A stretch of DNA of 64,000 nt from Pseudomonas sp. MMS21 TM103 (GCF_022132145.1 NZ_JAJISP010000001.1:248001-312000), one strand, 5' to 3'; numbered from the stretch's first letter, positions 37,366-48,687 are shown. The notes: a model not told the origin generated them from the letters alone. Translations and numbers: made by a program.

Positions 37366-38370
37366 ATGCTCACCCAGCAGCCACTGCCCTTGCGGCGCGT
37401 CAGTATTCTCGCCACCGAAGGGGTATTTGCCTCGACCCTGATGCAGGCCAAGGACTTTTTCCACATGGCCAGCCTGCGCTACGGCAAACAGCAGGGGCTC
37501 GGCCTGACCGAAACCTTCGAGATTCGCCTGGTCAGCCCGGACGGCCAGCCGGTGCGCAGCTTCAGCAACGTCATGATCCCGGTTGACGGCGGCCTCGACA
37601 CGTCCGATGTGATTATCCTGCCCACCTTCTGGGATGATTTCGACGCCCTCTGCCTGCGCCACCCGCAGATACTCCACTGGCTACAAGAGTGCCACGCGGC
37701 CGGAAGCGCGATCTGCGGCGAAGCTAAAGGGGTGTTCTGGATGGCCCAGGCGGGCTTGCTCGACGGCAAGGAAGCCACCACCTACTGGCGCTTCTTCCGC
37801 GAGTTCGCCGAGCGCTTCCCCAAGGTACTGCTCAACCAGGAGAAACACTTGTCGGACGCCGACAACCTGTATTGCGCCGGCGGCGTGACCTCGGCCTGCG
37901 ACCTCTACATCTACCTGATCGAGCGTTACTGCGGCGCCAGCGTGGCCCAGGGCGTGGCCCGCGACATCCTCTACGAAGTGCAGCGCAGCTACACCCCCGG
38001 CAGGATCGGCTTTGGCGGGCAGAAGCTGCACCACGACCTGACCATCCTGCAGATCCAACAATGGCTGGAAGAGCACTTCGCCGACAAGTTCCGCTTCGAG
38101 GACGTGGCCCGCGAACACGGCATGAGCATCCGCAACTTCATGCGCCGCTTCCAGGCCGCCACGGGCGACAAACCCCTGCACTACCTGCAACGACTGCGCA
38201 TCGAAACGGCGAAAAGCCTGCTCAGTGCCACGCGCAAGAGCATCAAGACCATCAGTTACGAAGTCGGTTACGACGACGCCAGCTTCTTCGCCCGCCTATT
38301 CCGCCAGCACACGGAGCTGTCACCCAACCTGTATCGCCGACAATTCCAGCACAAGGACGCCCAGGTGTAA
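37366..38370 (+). CDS. GlxA-family AraC-type transcriptional regulator
   Basis: A 334-residue regulator with an N-terminal DJ-1/PfpI (class I amidotransferase-like) domain (about 10-190, with the nucleophile-elbow segment SAICGEAKGVFWMA) and a C-terminal AraC-type pair of helix-turn-helix motifs (about 225-325, RFEDVAREHGMSIRNFMRRFQ and ISYEVGYDDASFFARLFRQH). The ligand is unknown. The frame could start at a TTG at 37348, but the ATG at 37366 is preferred; the ribosome site is weak. Divergent placement suggests control of the acyl-CoA dehydrogenase, which is an inference. Confidence 0.88.
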   Translation: MLTQQPLPLRRVSILATEGVFASTLMQAKDFFHMASLRYGKQQGLGLTETFEIRLVSPDGQPVRSFSNVMIPVDGGLDTSDVIILPTFWDDFDALCLRHPQILHWLQECHAAGSAICGEAKGVFWMAQAGLLDGKEATTYWRFFREFAERFPKVLLNQEKHLSDADNLYCAGGVTSACDLYIYLIERYCGASVAQGVARDILYEVQRSYTPGRIGFGGQKLHHDLTILQIQQWLEEHFADKFRFEDVAREHGMSIRNFMRRFQAATGDKPLHYLQRLRIETAKSLLSATRKSIKTISYEVGYDDASFFARLFRQHTELSPNLYRRQFQHKDAQV

Positions 38371-38463
38371 GCACGCCACCAGGGGGATCAGGGCGCGGCG
38401 ACGGCGCGGCCACGCCCATGACTGGCCCTGAACACTCAAGGACTTGCCGCACAAAACCGTCGG

Positions 38464-39558
38464 TTACGGCTTATGCGGCCGCGACAGAAACTCATGGGAC
38501 TGCATCTCGAGCAGCCTGCTCAGGGTGCGCTGGAACTCGAAATTCAGGCGGCCGCCGGTGTAGAGGTCCTTCAGTTCGACTTCGGCGGAAATGATCAGCT
38601 TGACGTTGCGATCATAAAACTCGTCCACCAAATTGATGAAACGTCGCGCCATATCGTCCGTATGCACATCCATCTGTTCGACATTGGCCAGCAATACCGC
38701 GTGGAATATCTTGCCCAGCTCGATGTAATCGTTCTGACTGCGCGGACCGTCGCACAGCTCGCGAAACTCGAACCAAGCCACGTCATCGCCGACCTTGCGT
38801 GCAGTCAGGCTGCGGTTCTCAACCATCAACGCCTCGTGCTCCTGCACCACACAGTGTTCGGGCAACAGGCTTCTGAAACTCTTCTCCAGGCTCTCTTCGG
38901 CCGCCGCATCCAGTGGCCAATGAAACAGTTCAGCCTGCTCCAGCGCCCGCAGGCGGTAATCGATACCACTGTCGACGTTGACTATCTCGGTATGCTCTTT
39001 GAGCAAGGCGATGGCCGGCAGGAAGCGCGCGCGCTGCAGGCCATCCTTGTACAGGCCGTCCGGCACTATGTTGGAGGTTGCCACAAGGCTTACGCCGTTC
39101 TTGAACAGCTCCTCGAGCAGAGTGGCGAGGATCATCGCATCGGTAATATCGGAGACGAAGAATTCGTCGAAGCAGATCACCCGCGCCTCGTCGGCAAAAC
39201 GCTGGCCGATGATCACCAGCGGATTCTTCTCACCTTTGAGGCTGCGCATTTCTTCGTGCACGCGTTTCATGAAGCGGTGGAAGTGCGTCCGCATCTTGCG
39301 CTCGAACGGCAGCGAGTCGAAGAAAGTATCGACCAGATAGGTCTTGCCGCGGCCAACCCCACCCCAGAAATACAGGCCCTTCACCGGCCCCTGCGGCTTC
39401 TTGCCGAACAACTTGCCGAACAGACCTGACTTGCCCTGCTCGTCGGCGACCAGATCGTCGTACAGGCGCTGCAGATGACGCACCGCCGTTTCCTGGGCTG
39501 CATCATGGAAAAATTCGGGCCGCTCGAGATCGGCCTGGTAGCGCGCAAGGGGAGTCAT
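38464..39558 (-). CDS. zapE: Cell division AFG1-like ATPase ZapE
   Basis: A 364-residue AAA+-type ATPase. Walker A is GGVGRGKT (about 66-73), Walker B VICFDEFFVSD, followed by the sensor region LVATSNIVPDGLY and an Arg-rich segment near FINLVDEFYDRNVKL. In E. coli ZapE associates with the Z ring late in division and modulates FtsZ. The length matches the family. It stands as a single gene between the GlxA regulator (convergent) and trpS, from which it is separated by a terminator. Confidence 0.94.
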   Translation of the reverse strand: MTPLARYQADLERPEFFHDAAQETAVRHLQRLYDDLVADEQGKSGLFGKLFGKKPQGPVKGLYFWGGVGRGKTYLVDTFFDSLPFERKMRTHFHRFMKRVHEEMRSLKGEKNPLVIIGQRFADEARVICFDEFFVSDITDAMILATLLEELFKNGVSLVATSNIVPDGLYKDGLQRARFLPAIALLKEHTEIVNVDSGIDYRLRALEQAELFHWPLDAAAEESLEKSFRSLLPEHCVVQEHEALMVENRSLTARKVGDDVAWFEFRELCDGPRSQNDYIELGKIFHAVLLANVEQMDVHTDDMARRFINLVDEFYDRNVKLIISAEVELKDLYTGGRLNFEFQRTLSRLLEMQSHEFLSRPHKP

Positions 39559-39575
39559 ATTCGTTAGCCGGGCCA

Positions 39576-39607
39576 GTAAAACGGGGGCGTAACTTTAACG
39601 ACGCCCC
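39576..39607 (-). terminator. Rho-independent terminator of trpS
   Basis: A perfect 9-bp stem (39580-39588 with 39599-39607) with a 10-nt loop, followed on the minus strand by TTTT (39579-39576). It lies about 115 bp beyond the trpS stop and just before zapE. Confidence 0.8.
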
Positions 39608-39722
39608 CGCAACTTGGCAATCGGCTAGCCAGGTAGCAAGCACAGAGAAAAAGCCGCGCAGCCCTGGTGAGCTTCGTCGGGCCGCCCCTCAACGGGCACG
39701 GCCCGATCCGATCGAGCAGGCC

Positions 39723-41069
39723 TTATTCCTGCGGCGCCAGGGCCTCGCGCAATCGCTGGATCGCCGCCCGGCAGGCGCTGACATCGGCAAACGCCGGGCT
39801 TTGCGCCACGCACTCACCGTCTAGCCACACCGCAAAGCCGTCACCCTCTTCACGCAGATCCAGCGGCTCGCCCGACTGCAGGCGCTTGTTCACCTGCCCG
39901 GCAGACTTGCCGTCGGCAAACGACCTGGACAGCAGCAGTTGCTCGCCTGCGGCGTCCAGCAGACGGAAACGGAAGCTGCCGTCTTCGTCGCGAAAACTGA
40001 CGAACCGCGCACTCTTGCTGGCCTTCTTCTTACCGCTCTCGGCGCCGATGGGCTGGCTGCGGAACGAACGCAGGCCTACCGCCTCGCGCAGCTCGCCGAG
40101 GAAGGGCGTGGCAATCCTGCGCGCCTTGGCCGCGCCGGCCAGCAGGATATCTTCCAGCTCGGCGGGCCGCTCGATCAGGGCGTGGTAACGCTCACGCGCC
40201 TCGCCCAGCTCGCTATCGAGCAACTGGAACAATTGCTGCTTGGCCTCACCCCAGGCCAGGCCCTTGACCAACTCGGCGCGAAAATCCGCCTGCTGGGTTG
40301 GTGCAGCGAAAGCCTGATACAAGGTGAACAGATGGGAACTGTCCGGATCCTTGGGCTCGCCGGGCAGCCTGGAGTCGGTAACGATACGCGCGATGGCGTC
40401 CTTGAGCTGTTTGGCAGTGCCGAACAGCGGAATGGTGTTGTCGTAACTCTTGCTCATCTTGCGCCCGTCCAGGCCCGGCAGAGTCGCTACGTCTTCCTCG
40501 ATCACCGCCTCGGGCAGGGTGAACAGCTCCTTGCCCTGGCCGAACAGGTGATTGAAGCGCTGGGCGATATCGCGCGCCATTTCGACGTGCTGGATCTGGT
40601 CGCGACCGACCGGCACCTTGTGCGCGTTGAACATCAGGATGTCTGCGGCCATCAGCACCGGGTAGCTGAACAGGCCCATGGTGATGCCAGCATCCGGGTC
40701 CTCGCCCTGCTCGACATTCTTGTCGACCGACGCCTTGTAGGCGTGCGCACGATTGAGCAGGCCCTTGCCCGCGACACAGCTGAGCAGCCAGCACAGCTCG
40801 GGAATCTCCGGGATATCGGACTGGCGGTAGAAGGTCGCCCGACTCACATCCAGGCCGCAGGCCAGCCAGGTCGCGGCGATTTCCAGGCGCGAGCGCTGGA
40901 TCCGCGCCGGATCATCACACTTGATCAGCGCATGGTAATCGGCGAGAAAGTAAAAGGAGTCCGCATCGGCGGCGCGACTGGCGACTATCGCCGGACGAAT
41001 GGCGCCGGCGTAGTTACCGAGATGCGGGGTGCCGGTGGTGGTTATGCCGGTAAGGATACGAGTGGTCAT
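39723..41069 (-). CDS. trpS: Tryptophanyl-tRNA synthetase with C-terminal YegP-like domain
   Basis: A 448-residue class I aminoacyl-tRNA synthetase. The HIGH-equivalent TPHLGNY lies at about 14-20 and the KMSKS loop [10 protein letters not shown] follows in the catalytic core, which ends near residue 330 as in ordinary TrpRS of about 330-340 residues. A Lys/Ser-rich linker (about 335-353) then leads to about 95 extra residues with two half repeats ([14 protein letters not shown]... and [13 protein letters not shown]...), like the tandem YegP/DUF1508 fold. The long form is, as I recall, usual in Pseudomonas; the function of the tail is unknown. It lies 23 bp after a hydrolase gene. Confidence 0.95.
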   Translation of the reverse strand: MTTRILTGITTTGTPHLGNYAGAIRPAIVASRAADADSFYFLADYHALIKCDDPARIQRSRLEIAATWLACGLDVSRATFYRQSDIPEIPELCWLLSCVAGKGLLNRAHAYKASVDKNVEQGEDPDAGITMGLFSYPVLMAADILMFNAHKVPVGRDQIQHVEMARDIAQRFNHLFGQGKELFTLPEAVIEEDVATLPGLDGRKMSKSYDNTIPLFGTAKQLKDAIARIVTDSRLPGEPKDPDSSHLFTLYQAFAAPTQQADFRAELVKGLAWGEAKQQLFQLLDSELGEARERYHALIERPAELEDILLAGAAKARRIATPFLGELREAVGLRSFRSQPIGAESGKKKASKSARFVSFRDEDGSFRFRLLDAAGEQLLLSRSFADGKSAGQVNKRLQSGEPLDLREEGDGFAVWLDGECVAQSPAFADVSACRAAIQRLREALAPQE

Positions 41070-41092
41070 GGCTATCGCTTATAGGGCTGCAA

Positions 41093-41728
41093 TCAGTTCG
41101 AAAGGCGCGGCAGCAGCAGATCCTTGAGATCGGTCAGCTTGCCGTGAAAAAAGTGGCCGCATTCTGCCACTTTCAACAGCTCATGGGCACGCCCCAAGCC
41201 GGCGGACCAGGCATAAACCGCCTGCGGATCAATCACTTCATCGGCCTCGGGCTGGATCAACGTCAGCGGACAGCGCTGCGCCGGCGGATTCTCGGCGGTC
41301 AGCCGGCTGACCGCTGGCGCCACCATGAATAAATGCGCCAGCTCTATGCCCTGATGTTCCAGGCGCCCACCGAGACTGGCAGCGACAAAGCCGCCAAAGG
41401 AAAAGCCCAACAGGGTCAGGGGCAGCTGCGGATAGTGCTGACGCAGCCAATGAGCCACCGCCTCCGCGTCATCCACCTCGCCACTGTGCATGTCATGACC
41501 ACCGGCACTGGCGCCGACACCCCGATAATTGAAGCGCAGGGTAGCCAGGCCGACGTCGCGGGCGGTGCGCTGCAGGGTCGAGACGACCTTGTTGAGCATG
41601 GTCCCGCCCTGCACCGGATTGGGGTGACAGATCAGCGCCACACCACGGGCGTCGGGGGTATCCAGCCACAGGGCTTCTAACTGGCCACAGGGGCCATCGA
41701 TTAAAACGGGGGTTTCGCGGGTGAGCAA
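41093..41728 (-). CDS. Alpha/beta hydrolase
   Basis: A 211-residue single-domain alpha/beta hydrolase. The nucleophile elbow is GFSFGG (S110), the acid is likely in the PEADEVID segment and the catalytic His in CGHFFHG. The oxyanion-side motif CHPNPVQGGTM and FNYRGVGAS mark the dienelactone-hydrolase-like family without a lid. The substrate is unknown. The start is TTG at 41728, supported by GGAG 7 bp upstream and by the absence of a better codon. It probably forms an operon with trpS. Confidence 0.85.
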   Translation of the reverse strand: MLTRETPVLIDGPCGQLEALWLDTPDARGVALICHPNPVQGGTMLNKVVSTLQRTARDVGLATLRFNYRGVGASAGGHDMHSGEVDDAEAVAHWLRQHYPQLPLTLLGFSFGGFVAASLGGRLEHQGIELAHLFMVAPAVSRLTAENPPAQRCPLTLIQPEADEVIDPQAVYAWSAGLGRAHELLKVAECGHFFHGKLTDLKDLLLPRLSN

Positions 41729-41861
41729 CGGTGAACTCCGTGACCTCTTAGAGGGTCGACTCGTCTAGCTGACAGCCTGCGTCGCACAGCTTTACATTGC
41801 GGTATACAGCGCAGGTTCCAGCCGTTAACGTAAAGCAAAGCCGTTTAGAGAGGAAGGACTC

Positions 41862-42305
41862 GTGGAACAGACGCTCACAGCCTGGTTGTTACCGGCCATC
41901 ACCCTGGTAGCCGGCATCGCCATCGGCTTCCTGATTGCTCGCCTTGCGCCTAATGCAGCCCCCGGCCGCACACAACGCCAGTTGGACGAGATTCAGGAAC
42001 GCTTCGACGCCTACCAGAGCGAAGTGGTAACCCATTTCAACACCACCGCCAATCTGGTGAAGAAGCTCACCCAGAGCCATCAGGACGTGCAACAGCACCT
42101 GTCCGAAGGAGCCAACCGTCTGGCACTGGACGAACTGACCCGCCAGCGCCTGCTCGCCAGCCTGCACGCAGAAGACGGCGGCAGCGAACGACGCGAGCGC
42201 CTGAAACCTCCGGCTTCCCAGGAGATGCCCAAGGACTATGCACCGAAAAGCGCCGATGTACCGGGCATGCTCGACGAAAGCTACGGACTGAAGAACAAAC
42301 GCTGA
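41862..42305 (+). CDS. zapG: DUF1043 envelope protein ZapG (YhcB)
   Basis: A 147-residue protein with one N-terminal membrane span (about 7-26), a cytoplasmic coiled coil (about 35-90) and a polar C-terminus. The segment FDAYQSEVVTHFNTTANLVKKLTQ is the YhcB signature. In enterobacteria it links elongation, division and envelope homeostasis. The GTG start at 41862 has AGGAAGGAC just upstream. It is a single gene, divergent from the hydrolase-trpS unit. Confidence 0.9.
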   Translation: MEQTLTAWLLPAITLVAGIAIGFLIARLAPNAAPGRTQRQLDEIQERFDAYQSEVVTHFNTTANLVKKLTQSHQDVQQHLSEGANRLALDELTRQRLLASLHAEDGGSERRERLKPPASQEMPKDYAPKSADVPGMLDESYGLKNKR

Positions 42306-42507
42306 GCGCATTCGGAGCCGGGTGACAGTCAACCCGGCCCAATAAAGCTCTGGCTGGCAAACTGCTGCAACACGTTGGCGTTACCTGCCGCATGGGCAAC
42401 CGTGGCCCAGCGGAAGCGCCAGGACGACGCTGCGCTTCAGTCGCGAAATCCGTGCCTAGGCAAATAGCATGGCCCCCCATAAGTACTCACATCCGCTCAT
42501 CGCCAAC

Positions 42508-42539
42508 AAAAAAGCCCCGCTCAAGAGCGGGGCTTTTTT
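42508..42539. terminator. Bidirectional terminator between zapG and cysNC
   Basis: A perfect 9-bp stem (42514-42522 with 42525-42533) flanked by six A and six T. It lies 18 bp past the cysNC stop. Between zapG and this element (42306-42507) there is only a 7-bp GC stem at 42317-42338 right after zapG and no supportable gene. Confidence 0.93.
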
Positions 42540-42556
42540 GTTAGGCGTGCGACCCG

Positions 42557-44458
42557 TTAGATCGCGCCGCGCTCACGCAACAACACCAGCACCTGCCTGA
42601 CGCTCTCTTCCAGCGACAAGCTCTGGGTGTCGATGACCAGGTCGGCATCCAAGGGCACGTCATAGGGGAATGACAACCCCGGAATATTGTCGCCAGCCGC
42701 CGCGTACAAGCCCTGAGGATCGCGTTCGGCACAGACCTGCGGAGAGGCCTGCACATAGACGGTGATCAAGCGCTCGGCACCGAGCAGCGCCCTGGCCTGC
42801 TCGCGGCCTTCGGCATCCGGCGCAACGAAAGCCGCCAGGGTCAGCAGGCCGGCCTCGTTGAACTGACGCGCCACATGGGCGGCACGGCGCCAGTTCTCGG
42901 TGCGTCCGGCGCGGTCCTGCGGCAAGCCCTTGTTCAGGTCGTGGCGCAGGTTCTGGCCATCCAGCACGTACACCGCACGCCCCTGATCGAACAGCTTGCG
43001 TTCGACGGCATAGGCCAGGGTGCTCTTACCGGCACCGGACAGGCCGCTGAACAGCACGGTGGCCGGCTGCTGACCCAAGCGCGCGGCGCGCTCTTCGGTC
43101 GACACGTGGGCCAGCTTGCCGTGGTGGCCATCGGCATGCTGCGCACCGACCGGGTCGGCGATGATCATGCCGGCACCCACGGTGCCATTGGTCAAGCGGT
43201 CGATAATGATGAACGAACCAGTGGTGCGGTTGTGCGCATAGCCGTCCAGGGCGATGGGCGCATCCAGGGCCACTCGCACCTGACCGATCTCGTTCAGGTG
43301 CAGGCTGCTCGCCGAACCATGCTCCAACGTGTTCACATCGACCCGGTGGGTGATGCTGGCAATCGAGGCCGGCACATAACTGGTGGCGCGCTTGATGTCG
43401 TATTTCTTGCCCGGCAGCATCGGCTCTTCGGCCATCCACACCAGCATGGCGTTGAAGCTGTCGACCACCTGCGGGCGGTTATCGGCGTGCACCAGCATGT
43501 CGCCACGGGAGACGTCGATCTCGTCTTCCAGGGTCAGAGTAATCGCCTGGCCTGGACCGGCATGCTCAAGCTCGCCGTCATAGGTGACGATGGACTTGAC
43601 CTTGCTGCCCTTGCCAGACGGCAACACCACCACCTCGTCGCCCTTGCGCACAATGCCGCTGGCCAGGGTGCCGGCGAAGCCGCGGAAGTTCAGGTTGGGA
43701 CGGTTGACGTACTGCACCGGGAAGCGCATGTCGGTGAAATTGCGGTCACCGGCGACTTCAACGGTTTCGAGGATTTCCATCAGTGACTGGCCGTCATACC
43801 AGGGCGATCGCTCGCTCTTGTTGACCACGTTGTCGCCCTTGAGCGCCGACATCGGCACGAAGTGCAGCGAGCTCGGCTTGAGAGCGATACCTTCGGCGAA
43901 CTTCAGGTAATCGGCCTTGATCTGCTCGAATACGCCCTGATCAAAGCCCTTCAGGTCCATCTTGTTGATGGCCACGACTATATGCTTGATACCCAGCAGC
44001 GAGGCGATGAAGCTGTGACGTTTGGTCTGGGTCTGCACGCCATAACGAGCATCGATCAGGATGATCGCCAGGTCGCAGGTGGAAGCGCCGGTGGCCATGT
44101 TGCGGGTGTACTGCTCATGGCCGGGGGTGTCGGCAATGATGAACTTGCGCCTGGAGGTACTGAAATAGCGGTAAGCCACATCGATGGTGATGCCCTGCTC
44201 GCGCTCGGCCTGCAGGCCGTCGACCAGCAGCGCCAGATCGACCTCTTCACCAGTGGTGCCGGACTTCTTCGAGTCACGGGTAATGGCTTCCATATGATCT
44301 TCGTAGATCATCTTGGAATCGTGCAGCAGGCGGCCGATCAGGGTACTTTTGCCGTCGTCGACGTTGCCGCAGGTGAGAAAGCGCAGCAAATCCTTGCGTT
44401 CGTGCTGGGCCAGGTAGGCGAGGATGTCCTCGCTGATCAGATCGGATTGGTGCGACAT
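42557..44458 (-). CDS. cysNC: Sulfate adenylyltransferase large subunit / adenylylsulfate kinase fusion CysNC
   Basis: A 633-residue fusion. The N-terminal CysN part (about 1-455) is an EF-Tu-like GTPase with GNVDDGKS (31-38), DTPGHEQ and NKMD; it drives APS synthesis by CysD. The C-terminal CysC part (about 460-633) is APS kinase with GLSGAGKST (472-480), making PAPS. The fusion is normal in pseudomonads. The ATG at 44458 is 1 bp after the cysD stop; a longer frame inside cysD is not family sequence. Confidence 0.97.
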   Translation of the reverse strand: MSHQSDLISEDILAYLAQHERKDLLRFLTCGNVDDGKSTLIGRLLHDSKMIYEDHMEAITRDSKKSGTTGEEVDLALLVDGLQAEREQGITIDVAYRYFSTSRRKFIIADTPGHEQYTRNMATGASTCDLAIILIDARYGVQTQTKRHSFIASLLGIKHIVVAINKMDLKGFDQGVFEQIKADYLKFAEGIALKPSSLHFVPMSALKGDNVVNKSERSPWYDGQSLMEILETVEVAGDRNFTDMRFPVQYVNRPNLNFRGFAGTLASGIVRKGDEVVVLPSGKGSKVKSIVTYDGELEHAGPGQAITLTLEDEIDVSRGDMLVHADNRPQVVDSFNAMLVWMAEEPMLPGKKYDIKRATSYVPASIASITHRVDVNTLEHGSASSLHLNEIGQVRVALDAPIALDGYAHNRTTGSFIIIDRLTNGTVGAGMIIADPVGAQHADGHHGKLAHVSTEERAARLGQQPATVLFSGLSGAGKSTLAYAVERKLFDQGRAVYVLDGQNLRHDLNKGLPQDRAGRTENWRRAAHVARQFNEAGLLTLAAFVAPDAEGREQARALLGAERLITVYVQASPQVCAERDPQGLYAAAGDNIPGLSFPYDVPLDADLVIDTQSLSLEESVRQVLVLLRERGAI

Positions 44459-44459
44459 C

Positions 44460-45377
44460 TTAAAAGTACCCCTGACGTTTTTTCTCTTCCATCGAACCGG
44501 CAGCATCGTGGTCGATGACCCGCCCCTGACGCTCGGACGTTCGGGTCAGGAGCATTTCCTGAATGATGTCGGTCAGGCTGGTGGCCGTGGATTCCACTGC
44601 ACCGGTCAGCGGGTAGCAACCGAGGGTACGGAAGCGCACCATCTTCTTTGTGATACGGGCTTTTTCATCGTCGGAAAGGTGCTCGAGGATGCGATCGTCG
44701 TCGATCATGATCAGCGTGCCATTCTTCTCGATCACTTCGCGCTCAGCAGCGAAGTACAGCGGCACAATCGGGATCTGCTCCAGATAGATGTACTGCCAGA
44801 TATCCAGCTCGGTCCAGTTGGACAGCGGGAAGACGCGGATCGACTCGCCCTTCTTGACCTTGCCGTTGTACACGTTCCACAGCTCGGGGCGCTGGTTCTT
44901 GGGGTCCCAGCGGTGCTTGCTGTCGCGGAAGGAGTACACCCGTTCCTTGGCCCGGGATTTCTCTTCGTCACGGCGCGCGCCACCGAAGGCGGCATCGAAG
45001 CCGTATTTGTCCAGCGCCTGCTTGAGGCCCTCGGTCTTCATCACATCGGTGTGCTTGGCACTGCCGTAAGTGAAGGGGTTCATGTCCTGGGCCACGCCAT
45101 CGGGGTTGATGTGGGTGATCAGATCCAGGCCGTACTCCGTGACCATCTTGTCGCGAAACGAATACATCTCCTGAAATTTCCAGCGAGTGTCGACATGCAT
45201 CACTGGGAACGGCAGCTTGCCGGGAAAGAACGCCTTGCGTGCCAGGTGCAGCATCACGGCGGAGTCTTTACCGATGGAATAGAGCATTACCGGGTTGTCG
45301 AATTCGGCGGCCACTTCACGAATGATGTGGATACTTTCCGCCTCCAGCTGTTTCAGGTGGGTCAGTTTTTCGAGCAT
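44460..45377 (-). CDS. cysD: Sulfate adenylyltransferase small subunit CysD
   Basis: A 305-residue ATP-sulfurylase catalytic subunit of the PP-loop superfamily with [10 protein letters not shown] near residues 33-43, the [15 protein letters not shown] segment and the C-terminal [14 protein letters not shown]. With CysN it makes adenylylsulfate from sulfate and ATP. It is the first gene of cysD-cysNC. TAAAGT at 45436-45431 may be a -10, with a poor -35, as expected for a CysB-activated promoter. Confidence 0.97.
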   Translation of the reverse strand: MLEKLTHLKQLEAESIHIIREVAAEFDNPVMLYSIGKDSAVMLHLARKAFFPGKLPFPVMHVDTRWKFQEMYSFRDKMVTEYGLDLITHINPDGVAQDMNPFTYGSAKHTDVMKTEGLKQALDKYGFDAAFGGARRDEEKSRAKERVYSFRDSKHRWDPKNQRPELWNVYNGKVKKGESIRVFPLSNWTELDIWQYIYLEQIPIVPLYFAAEREVIEKNGTLIMIDDDRILEHLSDDEKARITKKMVRFRTLGCYPLTGAVESTATSLTDIIQEMLLTRTSERQGRVIDHDAAGSMEEKKRQGYF

Positions 45378-45465
45378 GGTTACTCACGATTTGCAGTGTG
45401 GTTGGGCCGGCGGGCCGTGGACGATGGCGCACTTTAGCACAGCACCCGCTTCTAATCAGGGGGCT

Positions 45466-45488
45466 AGCTAGATCGAAACGATCTAGCT
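45466..45488. promoter_or_regulatory. Perfect inverted repeat upstream of cysD
   Basis: AGCTAGATCG (45466-45475), AAA, CGATCTAGCT (45479-45488): ten perfect pairs with a 3-nt loop. It lies between nif3 and cysD, just upstream of the possible cysD promoter. There is no T-run on the minus strand, so a simple nif3 terminator is unlikely; an operator or a structured RNA end is possible. Confidence 0.5.
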
Positions 45489-45519
45489 TTATACCCGCGT
45501 AATCGACCGCACACGGACA

Positions 45520-46278
45520 TCAGATTGGATTGGGACAGTCGATAAACAGATGCTCGATGGCAAACCGACGCGCCAGGTAATCACCCAGCGCCTGCACGCC
45601 ATAACGCTCGGTGGCATGGTGGCCGGCGGCGATGAAGCTGATGCCGTTCTCACGAGCGCTGTGAAAGGTTTGTTCGGACGCCTCGCCGGTCAGGTAGAGG
45701 TCAACGCCAGCCGCAATGGCCTGGTCGATATAGCCCTGCCCACCACCGGTGCACCAACCGATCCGGCGAACCACCTCCGGACCTTCGACCAACAAGGGCT
45801 CACGGCCGAGCACTTCCTGGACCCGGCGGGCGAAATCGCGGGGGCTCATGGGCTCGCGCAAAGAGCCCAGCAAACCAACTGTACGTGGGTCATCCGGATC
45901 GAGCGGCCCCTCGACGGTAATATCGAGCTGGGCGGCCAACTGCACGTTATTGCCGACCTCCGGGTGCAGATCAAGCGGCAGGTGATAGGCCAGCAAGCTG
46001 ATATCGTTGCTCAGCAGGGTTTTCAAGCGGCGCTGCTTCATGCCGGTGATACAGGGATTTTCGCCCTTCCAGAAATAGCCGTGGTGCACCAGCAGCACAT
46101 CCGCTTCAGCTTCCACCGCGGCATCGACCAGGGCCTGACTGGCGGTGACTCCGCTGACGACACGCCGCACCTGGGGCCGACCTTCGATTTGCAAACCATT
46201 CGGGCAGTAGTCACTGATCCGGGCGGCATTCAAGTAGCGCTGTGCTTCTTCCACCAGGGTGGTCAAGGCAATAGCCAT
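45520..46278 (-). CDS. Nif3-like dinuclear metal-centre hexameric protein
   Basis: A 252-residue protein of the NIF3/YbgI family. It has the N-terminal SDYCPNGLQIEG, the metal-binding VHHGYFW (H65, H66), and the C-terminal CTGGGQGYIDQAIAAGVDLYLTGE and AGHHATER motifs. Family members are toroidal hexamers with a di-metal site; annotations such as GTP cyclohydrolase I type 2 exist, but the physiological role is unsettled. GAGGA precedes the ATG. It is divergent from algW with a 100-bp gap. Confidence 0.92.
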   Translation of the reverse strand: MAIALTTLVEEAQRYLNAARISDYCPNGLQIEGRPQVRRVVSGVTASQALVDAAVEAEADVLLVHHGYFWKGENPCITGMKQRRLKTLLSNDISLLAYHLPLDLHPEVGNNVQLAAQLDITVEGPLDPDDPRTVGLLGSLREPMSPRDFARRVQEVLGREPLLVEGPEVVRRIGWCTGGGQGYIDQAIAAGVDLYLTGEASEQTFHSARENGISFIAAGHHATERYGVQALGDYLARRFAIEHLFIDCPNPI

Positions 46279-46378
46279 ATGGATTCCTCACCTGCGCTGC
46301 CTTATTGGCAATCGGCCCTCTATAATGGCGCACCTTAAGGGGCGAATCAGCCTCCCCGCAACCTTCAGGATTCCATTG

Positions 46379-47521
<1,143 letters not shown>

Positions 47522-47572
47522 CAACTTCCTCGCCGCGCGCTTTATCCCGCCGCTTGGCAACCGCCAAGCCGC

Positions 47573-47610
47573 GGCCTGTTCGCCTCACTGAGGGGCGGCG
47601 CGAATAGGCC
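47573..47610. repeat. Long hairpin between algW and hisC
   Basis: GGCCTGTTCGC (47573-47583) pairs with GCGAATAGGCC (47600-47610) over 11 positions, one of them G-T. It lies between convergent genes and has no T-run. It may protect 3' ends or be a REP-like element. Confidence 0.45.
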
Positions 47611-47634
47611 GACCCCAGCTCACCCTACTTTGAG

Positions 47635-48687
47635 TTACAGGCTTGCGAGCGCATCCAGCAACGCCTGGTTCTGCTCCGGCGCCCCAATGCTAATGCGCAG
47701 GAACTGGGCGATCCGCGCCTGCTTGAAGTGACGCACGATCACACCCTGCTCACGCAGGCCAGCCGCCAGCGTCGCCGCATCCTTGTGCGGATGGCGAGCG
47801 AAGACGAAGTTGGCAGCCGAGGGCAGCACCTCGAACCCCAACGCCTGCAGGCCAACCACGGTGACTTCACGACTCTCGATGACCTGCTGACAGGTACGCT
47901 CGAAGTACTCGCGATCGTCGAAGGCCGCCGCCGCGCCGGCAATCGCCACGCGGTCCAGCGGGTAGGAGTTGAAGCTGTTCTTGATCCGTTCCAGCGCCTC
48001 GATCAGATCCGGGTGACCCACCGCCAGACCGACGCGCAGGCCAGCCAGAGAGCGCGACTTGGACAAGGTCTGGGTCACCAGCAGGTTCGGGTATTGGTCG
48101 ACCAAGCTGATCGCCGTGGCACCGCCGAAATCGATATAGGCCTCGTCGACCAGCACCACGCTGTCGGGATTGGCCTTGAGCAGTTGCTCGACAGCCTCCA
48201 GAGCCAACAGGCAGCCGGTCGGCGCATTGGGGTTGGGAAAGATGATGCCGCCATTGGGCCGGGCATAGTCCTCGACGCGAATCTGGAACTGCTCGTCCAG
48301 CGCGATCACCTCCGAACGGATGCCATAGAGGCCGCAATACACCGGGTAGAAGCTGTAGCTGATGTCCGGGAACAGCAACGGCTTGTCGTGCTGAAACAAG
48401 CCATGGAAGGCATGCGCCAGCACTTCGTCGGAACCGTTTCCGACGAACACCTGATCGAGCCGCACAGCATAATAGTCGGCGACGGCCTGCTTCAGGCGCT
48501 CAGCATTCGGGTCCGGATACAGCCGCAGGGAGTCGTTGAGCTCGGCCTGCATCGCCGCAATCGCCTTGGGCGACGGACCATAGGGGTTTTCGTTGGTATT
48601 GAGTTTGACCAGCTTGGCCAGTTTCGGCTGCTCGCCCGGCACATAGGGCACCAGGTCTTTGACGAAGGGGCTCCAGAATTTGCTCAT
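47635..48687 (-). CDS. hisC: Histidinol-phosphate aminotransferase HisC
   Basis: A 350-residue PLP-dependent fold-type I aminotransferase. The PLP Lys is K210 ([12 protein letters not shown]), and D181 with Y184 (VDEAYIDF) bind the cofactor; [12 protein letters not shown] is the substrate-side N-terminal motif. It converts imidazole-acetol phosphate to histidinol phosphate. AGAAGGG precedes the ATG. It is the last gene of the mla-murA-his run, after a REP-like gap downstream of hisD. Pseudomonas often has a second HisC elsewhere. Confidence 0.94.
   Translation of the reverse strand: MSKFWSPFVKDLVPYVPGEQPKLAKLVKLNTNENPYGPSPKAIAAMQAELNDSLRLYPDPNAERLKQAVADYYAVRLDQVFVGNGSDEVLAHAFHGLFQHDKPLLFPDISYSFYPVYCGLYGIRSEVIALDEQFQIRVEDYARPNGGIIFPNPNAPTGCLLALEAVEQLLKANPDSVVLVDEAYIDFGGATAISLVDQYPNLLVTQTLSKSRSLAGLRVGLAVGHPDLIEALERIKNSFNSYPLDRVAIAGAAAAFDDREYFERTCQQVIESREVTVVGLQALGFEVLPSAANFVFARHPHKDAATLAAGLREQGVIVRHFKQARIAQFLRISIGAPEQNQALLDALASL

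Noticed and set aside
42306..42507. Possible sRNA or small gene between zapG and the cysNC terminator
   Set aside because: A 7-bp GC hairpin follows zapG, but no promoter, T-run or coding frame with a ribosome site could be supported.
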